A DNA stretch of 64,000 nt from Calocera cornea HHB12733 (lineage: Eukaryota > Basidiomycota > Dacrymycetes > Dacrymycetales > Dacrymycetaceae), in the NCBI GenBank assembly GCA_001632435.1, contig KV423915.1:185653-249652 (forward strand), given 5' to 3'. The position numbers and the translations under genes were made by a program. Each line of letters starts with the position of its first letter. Within the stretch, counting starts at the first letter, position 1. A model generated the notes under the pieces. It was not told where the DNA came from. It made no database searches and was given only the letters and a program-made list of their open reading frames with translations. Shown here piece after piece: positions 11,334-21,782 of the stretch.

Positions 11334-13231
11334 ATGGCCACCGAGACAAAGTCTATACCCAGGCCCAAGGGCATCGTCGCCGAGCTGTACGGCACGTCAT
11401 TTGAGCCGCTTTACTTGTACCGGGGTCGGAAGTACTACGACCTGTCCGTACACCTCGTGGTCTCCGAAAAGGCTGATCCGAGGCTTGCGGCATATGTCCA
11501 CACTCTCGCCGGCCTGATGATCGCTAACGTTGAAGGAGTTTTCAACGTAATCAACAATACACAGAAAACCCTACTGGTTGGGCGGAGACGACTCGAGCAT
11601 GGACATAAGCTCGCACTCAACATAGGAGAAGACCTCTACTTGAAAATAGCCGAGCATGCTTCGATGCACAGAGAAGATCCAGAGATGTACCGTACGTGTC
11701 GTGCTCCTCCAGAGGAGCCGGACCTGACGATGAAGATCAGGGCTGTCTCTCCGAGGCCCCCCGCTAATCAATGGTGATAACGGGGATGCGTTCTCCGCTA
11801 AGTATATGCTTCAGAAAGTTCGTACAGCTTCCTGTTACTTGCTACCGGTCTAACGACTAATGCAGGTGATTGGGAGAGGCTCGTTTGGGACAGTCTATAC
11901 AGCGCATCGCTCTGACGAGTTTCGGCGAGGAAGCACACCCGTCACCTACGCGGTGAAGAAAATTGTCGTTCGGGACCATGTCCAGGGGATACAAACCGTG
12001 CGAGAGCAGGCTGCGCTGAAGATGGCTGATCACGTAAGTGAATGCACCTCTATGCACTTGTCACTAACTTAGTCAAATATTTGATAATTAATAGCCAAAT
12101 ATTGTCAAGCTCCATGACAGCATTGGCGTCGCTCCGGACACGATATATCTGGTTATGGAATATTGCCCCGAGGGCGCATTGGACCTGTATGTACAAGACA
12201 ACAGGCTCCTAGGTAGGCGCCTTCGAAGACCACGTTGGACTTGTTGCTGAAGATCTCCAGACCCTTCGAGAATCAAGCATATTATGAGCCAGCTCTTCAG
12301 CGGAGTTTGCTACCTTCACAGCTACGATATCGCCCATCGAGATCTCAAACCTGCCAATATTCTCCGAACGGCAGACTGGACCATCAAAATTGCCGATTTA
12401 GGGCTCTCAAAGTTCCTCGAACCGAGCGATGTGCTTGACACTGTATGTGGCACACCCGCCTATGCTGCACCAGAAGTGTATGACGTTCGGCTAGCGACGC
12501 GTGGATACGGCCTCAATGTTGACGCATGGAGTCTGGGGGTGATCTTGGCCGCGCTAAGCTTTGGCCGATATGCGTGGACTTGCCCCGGTGATCAGAGCAC
12601 CTGGCGGCATGACACCGTACGCACCGTTTGGCCACTCGAGGGAGGGGAGCATCGACTGTGTCCTCACGGACTGGATCTGCTCCGCTCATGCCTGAAACCG
12701 TCACTGGAGAGACCCGAGTGCATTGATCTGGCGACTTATCCGTACTTTGGACAGTGCTGCGATGGCCCCTGCACGCAGAGCGCTCCTCTAGCAGCGCCTT
12801 GCCCGCAGCAACCCGCCGTTCTACTGCCAGCCAACTCCAACACCGCACCAACCACGGGTTCGTTCCACGGCAGCCAGCAAGTATCGACGCCATCACAGCA
12901 CAGTTTCATCATGACGCCCGACCAGGTGCCCAACGACGGCTGGATTCGAGTGCCTTCCGATCCTCCCAGCTCCATCGCGCCTCCTTCGGTGCGGGCGAGC
13001 AATCCCCAGGCCCCAGGAGCTGCGCAGCCTTCCGAGGGCGACGAGCCGTTGCAGACCACCAGCCTTGGGCTGGTGATCCCCGGCCCGCAAAGCTCGCTGA
13101 GTTCCGAGGCGTCGTCGACGAGCACGTTGGTGGGCGAGGAGGTGCCCTGGTGGATGCGGCCGGGCAAGGGTGCGCAGGCTGCGCGGGAAGCGCGGGACCG
13201 AGTGTTTGGCCGACGGTTTGGAGGCTGGTGA
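11334..13231 (+). CDS. Ser/Thr protein kinase with an N-terminal FHA-like domain
   Basis: Five exons: 11334-11691, 11741-11817, 11866-12033, 12095-12212 and 12261-13231 (563 residues). Residues about 15-110 resemble a divergent FHA domain (YRGRKYYDLSVHLVVSEK, NNTQKTLLVG, RLEHGHKLALNIGEDL), though not all core phosphopeptide contacts are evident. The kinase domain (about 140-405) shows VIGRGSFGTVYTA, YAVKK (ATP-binding Lys about 176), AHRDLKPAN, ADLGLSKF and YAAPEVY. The usual DFG reads DLG, which is tolerated in active kinases such as Rad53/Chk2-type enzymes. The tail of about 155 residues is Ser/Pro-rich and ends VFGRRFGGW. FHA plus kinase suggests a Chk2/Cds1-like enzyme, but length and divergence leave the specific role open. 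Exon 2 was placed because it restores KYMLQKVIGRGSF. Confidence 0.83.
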
Positions 13232-13341
13232 TAGTGCTGTTTCATTGAGCTCACGTACAGTACACGGAATACAGACTCCAGAAGGCAAAGGCAGCCCCTC
13301 TCCATCCTCATGAGGACCAAATCCGCAGTTCCGCAGTTCAG

Positions 13342-13826
13342 TCAGAGCTTGGGCAACAGCTCCCCGCCCGGGGAGAGCATGTACTGCCCTGCGCGCGTGG
13401 TGACGCGTATCGCGCGCGTCTCGCCCTGCTCGTCCGGCAGGAGCTCGAGCCCGAACCCGTCGGGGAGGAAGGTGTCGAGCGCTTGGATGAGCGCGCTGTG
13501 TCCCCGGAAGAGGAGGACGGTGCGCTCGATGACGTCCTGCGCCGTGGTGGCCCTACATTCACAGATAGGCATAAGTCAAGCCCGACCCGACCCGACCCGG
13601 TCCGTCCGTGACCGAGTTGTCGCAGTGACAGCGACAGTGACAGCGAAAGGGAACGCACGCACGTCTCGTCAGCCTGGAACGCCTGCATCACCTCCAAGAA
13701 ACGGTCGTACACCCCGGGGTCGGCCCGGAACGCGAGCTTGATCGCCTCCAGGTAGGCGAGCGCGGCGCGCACGCTGCGGGCTCGGGCTGGAGCCGGGGGG
13801 GAGGGGGAGGGGCCGGGGGAGTGCAT
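13342..13826 (-). CDS. Small PAH-only protein related to SIN3 PAH1
   Basis: Two exons, 13826-13663 and 13552-13342, join in phase across a 110-base intron to give 124 residues. After a short Pro/Ser-rich N-terminus the protein is essentially one paired amphipathic helix domain: ALAYLEAIKLAFRADPGVYD, then FLEVMQAFQ, IERTVLLFRGHSALIQALDT and FLPDGFGLELL. Even the segment after the domain, IRVTTRAGQ, matches ILVTTPAGT after PAH1 of the SIN3 gene that starts 0.8 kb away on the other strand. The intron falls in the loop between helices, as in SIN3. PAH domains bind repressor peptides. Lacking an HDAC-interaction region, this protein could compete with SIN3 for partners, which is inference. It is not a plain shadow of SIN3 because it has its own ATG, splice sites and stop. 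Confidence 0.78.
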
Positions 13827-14660
13827 TAGATTAGAGAGTTGGGAAGTTGGGAAGTTGGGGCGGGGCGGACGGGGCTTGGGGTGTACCGTGTGCGGTGATG
13901 GCGTCCGGAGGTCGGGTGGGGCTGCCAGAGGAGGTCCCTAGTAAGTACTGCCAGAAGCTGCCAGTGGAGACCCCGAGTGCACCAAGGTCCGTGAATGACT
14001 CGCTCCGGGCCGGGGCGCGAGTACAGTACAGGAACTTGGTGCTGCGCGGTCGTTGCCTCAACGCTCAACGCTCATTGTGGGCCAGTTCGGGCGGTACTGC
14101 GCGCACACTGGTTACAGTACAAAGGCGGGGCTGGCGCTGACTCGGAAGTGAGCGGAGATGCACCCCCGGCATGGCGGCCGATGAATAGCAGCGTACTGTG
14201 CAAGAAGAGTGCGGGGAGTCGGTTCGCCAAGGGATGGGATGGGACGGCGCCAGCTGGCACGGGCTGCGAAGCGTTCGGTCGAAGGCGTCAATGATGACGG
14301 TCGTCCACACACCCTTGGCTCGCGCCCACTACTGACGACGCACGGACCGCCGTCGTGCCAGCCTGAGAAGGCCGGAGCCTAATCCGCCTCCGCTGCAGCC
14401 CTATGCCCTACGCCCGCACGGGGACAGGGTCCAGTAAGGTTCAGCAGCCAGCCGGTGGCGAGAATCGCGCCCTGCCCCCTGCGTGCCGTGCCGTGCCCTG
14501 CGTGCACCTCTGCTGTTCCCCCCGCCGACTTGGTGTCGTTCTCAGAAGAAGGAAGAACTCAGAAGTCAGAACTCAGAACTCAGAAGTAGAAGCAGAAGCA
14601 GAAGCAGAAGGGAGAAGACTGAGAAGACAGCAGACCGAAGGCGACGGAGGCGTGCTTAGG
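13827..14660. promoter_or_regulatory. Divergent region between the PAH-only gene and SIN3
   Basis: This 834-base region contains GTACAGTACA at 14021-14030, GTTACAGTAC at 14111-14120 and GCGTACTGTG at 14191-14200, three copies or near-copies of a motif that recurs between genes here. An ATG at 14403 is in frame with SIN3, so part of this region may be coding or 5' leader. An (AGAAGC)n-like purine tract lies at about 14586-14611. Confidence 0.5.
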
Positions 14661-17600
14661 ATGGACGTGGACGACAGCACCCCGCCCGAGCGGGTTGAGC
14701 AGCGGCCACCTCAGCCTCAGCCGCCGCAGGAGGCACCAACCGCTCATCAACCACAGCCTGCTCTGCCCCTTCCCCACCCAGCACCGGCACCGGCAGCAGC
14801 AGCAGCAGCAGCAGCAGCCAGCCTCGCCCCACCCGCTGCCCAGCAGCTGCCCACCCCGCAGCCCACACCCCTCCAACCCGCATCAGCATTCCTCCCTCCA
14901 CGAGTCCACGACACCTCCAACCCAACCCCAACCCCAACCCCGCCTCCCCCTCCACAGCTTCTTCCCCCAGCCTCTGCCTCACACGCGCAAGCCCTGCCAG
15001 CATTCACACCCCGCTCACCCGCACCCGCACCCGCACCCCCTCAGCAGGAGCAACCACAAGCACACGCAGCACAGATGATGGGCCCTCCCCCTCCCCCAGG
15101 CGAGGCCCCGCCCAACCAGGGCACAAGCGGCAGCAACACACCTGGTGCAGTGCCTGCTGGTCCACCACCACCACCACAGCAGGGTCAGGGCCAGGGCGTG
15201 CTGCTTCAGCAGGGACCGCCCCAGGGGCCGGTACCGATACCGCCACCGGCGTGGAGTCATACGCCGGGGTTGGGGCCGCCGCCCATTCCTCCGCCTGTCG
15301 AGCGCGAGAGGGAGAGGGATCGCGAGCGGGAAAGGGAACGGGAGAGGGAGAGGGAGCGCGAGCGCGAGCGGGACAGGGACAGGATGCAGCTCGACCCGCC
15401 CGCCGCCCCCTCGCACCCCTCGCACCTCCCCCCTCCTCCTCCCCCACCCCCGGCCCCGCAGAGCCAGACCCAGCTGCCAGGCATCGCCTCCTTCGGCCAG
15501 CCCCTGACGCCGCAACCCCTCCTCCCGCCGGCGCACCTCCACCCCCACCCCCATCCCCACGCACACCAGCACCAGCACCAGCACCAGCACCAGCACCAGC
15601 AGCTCCCGCCGCCCTCCCATTTCGCACAGCAAGCGCAGGCGCACGACGACCAAACCCCCGGCCAAGCCCAGATGCCGATGCCGATGCCGATGCCCACGCC
15701 CGGCCCCCAGCAGCCCCCGATGGAGCAAGAGCAGGAAGGCCGCAGCCTGAACGTCAAGGACGCCCTGACGTACCTCGACCAGGTCAAGAACGAGTTTACG
15801 GACCGGGCGGACGTGTACAACCTGTTTTTGGATATTATGAAGGACTTTAAGAGCTCCGCGTGAGTCCTTTCTTTCGTTGTGGCGGACTCCGGGCTCGGGC
15901 TGGAGTACGTGGATGCGTGCTGATGCTGATGATGTTTGCTCCGTGCACAGGATCGACACGCCCCGGGTGATCGAGCGCGTCTCGCAGCTCTTCGCGGGCC
16001 ACAACCAGCTCATCCAGGGGTTCAACACCTTCCTCCCGCCCGGCTACAGGATCGAGACGATGGTGGACCCCTCGGACCCGGACAAGATCCTCGTCACCAC
16101 CCCCGCGGGGACGTCCGCCCAGCACGTCCCGCACAACAGCAACAGCAACAATGGGCGCCTGGGCCCGCCCGGGCCCTCCTACGGGCCACCGGTGCCACAG
16201 CAGCAGAGCGCCCTCCTGGCCCCGCAGGGCGCGTACCCTGGGCTGCCGCCGCTCCACCCGCCCCAGCAGGGGGGGCACTATGGCCTGCCCCAGCTCGGCC
16301 AGTTCCCCTCCCCCCAGCCGCTGCTCCCCCAGGGACCGCCGCACCACGCGCACACGCACGCGGCGCCCCTCGGCCACCACCCAGCCCAGCACTTTGTCCC
16401 CTCCGCACCGCACACGCCTGTCCCGCTCCTCCCCGGCCAGCAGGGACAGGGCCAGCAGCAGCAGCAGCAGCAGCAGCAGTACGGTCCCGGGGCGCCCCCC
16501 CCTCCGGGCGGGGCCGTCGTTGCGGAAGTGCCGATCAACCACGCGATGAACTTTGTGAACGAGATCAAGGTGCGGTTCTCGCACGAGCCCGACAAGTACA
16601 AGGCCTTCCTCGACATCCTGCAGACGTACCAGCAGCGCGCGCGGCCGATCGCAGAGGTGTTCCAGCAGGTCAACGAGCTGTTCGAGGGCCAGGAGGACCT
16701 CATCCATGAGTTCCAGGAGTTCCTGCCTGACAAGGGCAGGTACGGGTTCGAGGCGCTTGCGGGGGAGGGCGCGAGCCAGCTCGCAAGCATCAATGCGCCT
16801 GGCGGGGGGGCGGAGCAGGGGCTGCGAGCGGGCGAAGGGAGCCTGGGCGCGGTGGCTGGTGCGCGGGAGAGGGAGTCGCGCCGGGAGCGGGAGGAGCGGG
16901 ATAAGCGGCAGCGGGAGAAGGAGCAGAAACAGCAGAGGAAGAAACGCCCTGCCGCTGCTGCTGCTGCTGTGCCTGAGCCGCCTGCTCTTCCCGGACAGGC
17001 TAGGGCCGGCCAGCGCGCTGGTGGCCAGCAGCCCGCGCAGAAGAAGGCTAAGACGGCGCATGGGGCTAAGCCAGAGAGTCCGCCCCCGGCCCACGCACAG
17101 GGCGACAGGGACGGGAGGCGGCACCATACCGCCGGCGGTGGGGGGCACGCGGCGCTTTCTGCGCCTGCGGCCGCGCCCGCTCCCGCCCAGGCGGCGCTGC
17201 CCGCGCCCGCGCCCGTCCAGCCGGCGAGGCAGAACCCCGTGGCGTACTTTGACCGGCTGAAGAAGCACATCAACAACAACGGGGTGTATGCGGAGCTGCT
17301 CAAGCTGCTCAACCTGTACACGCAGCGCATGTTCGACCTGCGCGTGCTCGTCCAGCGCGCAAGGCCGTTCTTCCATGAGCCGGGCAGTCTGGGCTACTGG
17401 AGGGACTTCCTCGAGGTGCTCGAGGTCAGCGAGCGCGATGCTGAGGGCTTCCTTAGTGGACGGGCGAACGCCGCGCCGGACGCGGAGATTGTGGGAAGGG
17501 ACGGGGAGAAGCTCATCCATCCCCTTGAGCGGCCGAGGCTGAATATCGACCAGCTGAAGCCGCACGGGCCGAGCTACCGCAAGCTGCCCAAGAGCGTGCG

Positions 17601-20278
17601 TCTGCTTTCCCCTGTCTGAGTGAGCATGTGTGCGCTGTGCTGACGCGTTCTTGGTGCTGTTCGTGGTGCAGGAGATCAACCTCGAGTGCAGCGGGCGGGA
17701 CGCGCTCTGCTGGCAGGTGCTCAACGACCAGTGGATCTCGCACCCGACCTGGGCGTCGGAGGAGGCCGGCTTCAGCGCGCACAAGAAGAACTCGTTCGAG
17801 GAGGCCATGCACCGCTCCGAGGAGGAGAGGCACGAGTTCGACTTCCATATCGAGGCGAATATCCGCACCATCTCCATGCTCGAGCCGATCAACCAGCGCA
17901 TCGCGACCATGGACGCGGAGGAGAAGTCCAAGCTGCGGCTCCCGCCCGGGCTCGGAGGGCAGAGTAAGGGCGTGTATGCGCGCATTATCAAGAAAGTGTA
18001 CCCGGACACGCACGCAGAGGTCATGCAGGCGCTGCAGGAGTCGCCGGCCATCGCCGTGCCTGTCGTGCTCGCGCGCCTGAAGCAGAAGGACGAGGAGTGG
18101 CGCCGGGCGCAGCGCGAGTGGAACAAGGTCTGGCGCGAGGTCGAGGCGCGCAACTTCTACAAGAGCCTCGATCACATGAGCGCGACGTTCAAGGCTGAGG
18201 ACAAGAAGCGCTTCAACCCCAAGCGCGTGCAGGAGGAGATCGAGGCGCTCAAGGCGGAGCAGGAGGCAAAGATGTCACGCGATGCCAGTATGCAGGGCGC
18301 GGCGGTGCCGGCCCCCGGCGCGCCGGGCAAGTGGCAGTTCGAGCACATGATGGACGACCCGTCCATCCTCCGCGACGTCGCCCACCTCGTCTTCTCGTTC
18401 ATGGACCGCGGCTCGGGCAGCTTGTCGTACAGCGAGCGCACGCGCGCCGAGCGGCTGCTGCGGAACTGGATGCCGAAGATCTACGGGCTGGACGTGGACG
18501 AGTTTTGGAAGGGCTTCCCTGCGCTGCCCGAGGAGAGCGAGGACGAGGACGAGCAGGAGGGAGAGGACGGCACGCCTGCGAACCTCGCTCCTCCGCCTAC
18601 GACCCGCGCGAATGGGCATGTCAGGAGGTCGCACCATGCGGGCGCGTCGGGCAGCCGGAAGAAGAAGGGCGGCAGGGCGGCGGCTAGGGCGCAGCAGCAG
18701 ACGCACACGCGCGAGGGCACCGTCATGAGCGAGCAGCTGGATGTTGGCGGCACTGCTACGCCTGAGCCGGGCTTGAGCGTTGACGGAGACGTCGAGATGG
18801 CTGCTGCTCCTGCTCCCGAGGCTGCAGCTCCCTCTGCACCCGCTCATCCTGCTGGACCAGGAGTCAACACCCCCCCTCCCGATCAAGGCGGCCTGCTCAA
18901 CGACGCCGCCAAGCCGTGGATCAACATCGTCCAGCGCGAAGACGGGGACGAGGTGATGCACCGCCCGCTCAGCAGCAGCGATCAGCCCATGGAGGTCAGC
19001 TCAGCGAGGGACGAACCCGCGACCGCTCTTCTCGCCGGCAACGCAGCGCCTGTGGAGGTCAACGGCATCATGCACGACGACGTGGATATGGACGGTGAGG
19101 AGACGCCGGCTCTCAATGGCGTCGCCGCCAGCGACACGAGCATCATCCCTCTCAAGGTGCCTGATCACAGAAAGTCGCCGTATACCAAGAGGGTGTTCTT
19201 TGCAAACACCACGTTCTACGTGCTGTATCGCTTTGTCGAGGTGAGCATCCCTACAAGGACGACAGGCTTGAACTAACGAGCTACAGATAATGTATGACCG
19301 CCTGCACGGTCTCAAGTACTACAACTCGCCGATCTGGAACGAAAAGCCGAATCCCATCGCGATCGAACTTGGCCTCCTGGAGGACACCAAAATGACGGAC
19401 CCTGCTCCGAGCGACAAAACGAATGTGTCCGCGGAGGCGCTGTACCGGCACCTGCTCAACCAGCTCGAGCTCTTCCTGGAAGGCAAGCTGGAGGAGAGCG
19501 TGCTGATCGACATGTCCCGCAACCTCTACGGCACTGCTGCTTATGTGGTAGTGTCGTTCCACTCTGCGCTTAGCCACATCTCGAGGCTCGCCAAGAATGC
19601 CGCTGAGGAGGATACGTCCAAGGAGCTTCTGGCGCTGTTCAACGCGGATGAGGCGCGCCAGGCCGCGATCAAAGAGCCACCTGCGCCGGGTACGGAGGCG
19701 ATGCGGTCTGATATTCGCGCACAGATCGTGTACCGGCGGGAGGCAGAAAAGAAGATCGCCGAGGACAAGCAGCTGTACCGGCTGGAGTGGGAGGCGGGTG
19801 CGGGCACGAAGGATGCCATGCATGTCGCGCTCCTGCGCAAGGACGACCCGAGCGGCGAGGAGCCGGATGGCGTTCGCGAGAAGTGGAGAGTGTACATTGA
19901 CAGTTATTCTATCGTGAGTCGCCGTTTCCTATCTTGTGTGGCCTTTTCTAAACAGCGGATTGCTTGCAGAATGCACCCACGGAGAACCTGCCAAAAGCGA
20001 AGCCGGCCCCGTCCTTCTTGCGTCGCCTCCTCCCCGCGCACCCCGAAGAGATCAAGCGTCTCCCGGGGCTCGAGGCGTCGTCCAAGCTCCAGATCCGCGT
20101 CTGCGTCCGCACGTACAAGCTCTTCTTCGTCGCCGGCTCGGAGGAGTGGATGATCCTCCGCCGGAGCGCGGCGGATGCGGGCAGGCTCGAGCGCAGGAGG
20201 GAGGAGCGCCGCGCCAGGGGGGGGGAGAGGATGCGGGCGTGGGTGGAGGGCAGGCTCAGGCGCGTGACGAGGGCGTGA
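14661..20278 (+). CDS. SIN3: SIN3 transcriptional corepressor scaffold
   Basis: Five exons: 14661-15859, 15951-17595, 17672-19240, 19287-19913 and 19970-20278 (1782 residues from the MDVDDST start; an in-frame ATG at 14403 would add 86). SIN3 scaffolds the Rpd3-type histone deacetylase complex in the nucleus. Domains in order: a low-complexity Pro/Gln/His/Ala-rich N-terminus with Arg-Glu repeats; PAH1 (about 363-430, split by intron 1); PAH2 (about 595-665: INHAMNFVNEIKVRFSHEPD); PAH3 (about 827-893: NPVAYFDRLKKHINNNGVY); the HDAC-interaction domain (about 925-1040: LKPHGPSYRKLPKSEINLEC, WISHPTWASEE); and the conserved C-terminal region. The HID is restored exactly across intron 2. I prefer the downstream start because the upstream segment has repeat-like composition. 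Confidence 0.95.
15301..15385 (+). repeat. Arg-Glu/Arg-Asp codon repeat within SIN3
   Basis: A purine-rich tract of GAGAGG/GAGCGC-like hexamers encodes an alternating RERERE/RDRDR run of about 28 residues. Together with the HPHPH/HQHQHQ tract at about 15541-15602 and a CAG/polyGln run at about 16453-16480, it makes the SIN3 N-terminal half very low in complexity. Such tracts are prone to length polymorphism. Confidence 0.8.
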
Positions 20279-21782
20279 GAGCTTCGGCGTCCCGTAAGCC
20301 CTTCCTCCTCCGCCGTGTGGATCCCCCCCGTCCATATCCATATCCCTATGAAGGCCCGCAATGGCCGCTCTCTCTCTCTCTACGTATGCGTATGTTGTAA
20401 TCAATCCCCTATCGACCGCCGTACCTCGCTACCTCGTTTAATGGATTCAGTCAAATTCAAACTCCTCGAGTGGCTTGTTTGGGAAATCGTGCGCCGGGCG
20501 AGTGGGGCAGGCGATGCGGAGGAATGCAGGCGAGCGCGGGGCATGCGTTATTAGCCTCCACCCATCCGTCCATCCAGTATGATAGGGACGGAGGGCCAGA
20601 TCCGGATCCAGGAGGAGGAGGAGGTAGGGGACCAACATCAACATCAACATCAGCATCCACATCCGACGACGGAGGTGGCTCAGTTAACCTCTCCAGACAG
20701 AACACTCCCGCAATCACACGCATCAATTGCATTAAGTTAAGTTATTAGGAGTTAACCGCTTACTATACACTCCGGTTGCGGCGGCGTCCCCTAAGACCCT
20801 GAGTGCCATACGGTCGGCTGGGCAGCTTGGTGGCTTCCGTGTGCGTGTGCGTGTGCGTGTGCGTGTGGGCGGCCCGCCTGCCAGGGCGTTGGGCACACCA
20901 CCTATGTGGACAACCTCTCTGCATCATACACCCCAGCTCAAGAGTGCACAGCACAGTAAACGCTCTCAGGCGCAGGGGGGGGGCAAGAAGCGGCAGAAGG
21001 CGCGCCCGAGATGGAAGACCAGGGGGGGGGGCACCGGCAAGCTCCGCGCTCACGTGTGTGGCCTTCACGCGCTGCGGCGGGTCGCGTGAAAGTCCTGTGG
21101 GCGTCATCATTTTGCGAAGCGAGTTGGCTGGCGATTCCGAGTCCCCTTTGGGAGAGAGAAAGTGCGCTTGTTCGGTCAGACCGCTGGCCAGAGCGGATTC
21201 GTCCGTGCTCTGCGCGGTTTTGTTTCGTGGGTCAATGTTATTGCAACGAACGGGTGGCGATGCGCCCCCAGGCAGGCAGGCAGCCCAGGAGAGGGGCGGG
21301 TGATGATGAGGTGCGCGGGCGCGTGAATTCGGGCGCGGGCCGGCGATCGGCACGCCCCCCCATCCATTCCCCATCCCTCCCATCCCCCCCATCCCCTTTG
21401 CCAGACAGGAGTGTTGGGTTGGCTGGACTTAGTGGGCTTAGCGCGACACACCACCTGCAGCACTGGACTGCTAGCGCTGTGCGGCCCCGAACGGCGTGCG
21501 AACACACACCGCACACCGTTGGAAGTGGAAGACGGAAGTGGGCTCCGCCGGGACGCGTTGAGGAGAAGCGCCGAACGCCCGAATGACCCCTCGCCCGGCC
21601 CCACGCCCGTCCGGGGACACGCTCGAAAGCGGACCGCCGAGGAGCGGCGGGGCCGACCCCTCTCGCGGACAGGAGACACAAACGCGCCCGGACAGCACGG
21701 ATACGACTGCGGGGTCGCATACATCAACCCGCCCGCACCACCACCACCACCACCACCACCACCCCCACCAGGAGAAGACAGG
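20279..21782. other. Intergenic region upstream of the hydrolase gene (1.5 kb)
   Basis: No gene is recognised. It contains a (GTGTGC)n tract at about 20839-20868, G8-9 homopolymers at about 20975 and 21024, short CCATCC and CATCAA repeats near 20565 and 20638, and an (ACC)n run at about 21737-21771 ending just before the ATG at 21783. Open frames through this region on either strand reflect GC bias. Confidence 0.45.

Noticed and set aside
14403..14660. Upstream in-frame ATG of SIN3
   Set aside because: Kept only as an alternative. The segment has AGAAGC-type repeats and Cys/Arg-rich translation unlike SIN3 N-termini, and MDVDD at 14661 is a more natural start.
15847..18153. Minus-strand open frame of about 770 codons inside SIN3
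   Set aside because: Antisense shadow of the PAH and HDAC-interaction exons, which are unmistakable on the plus strand.
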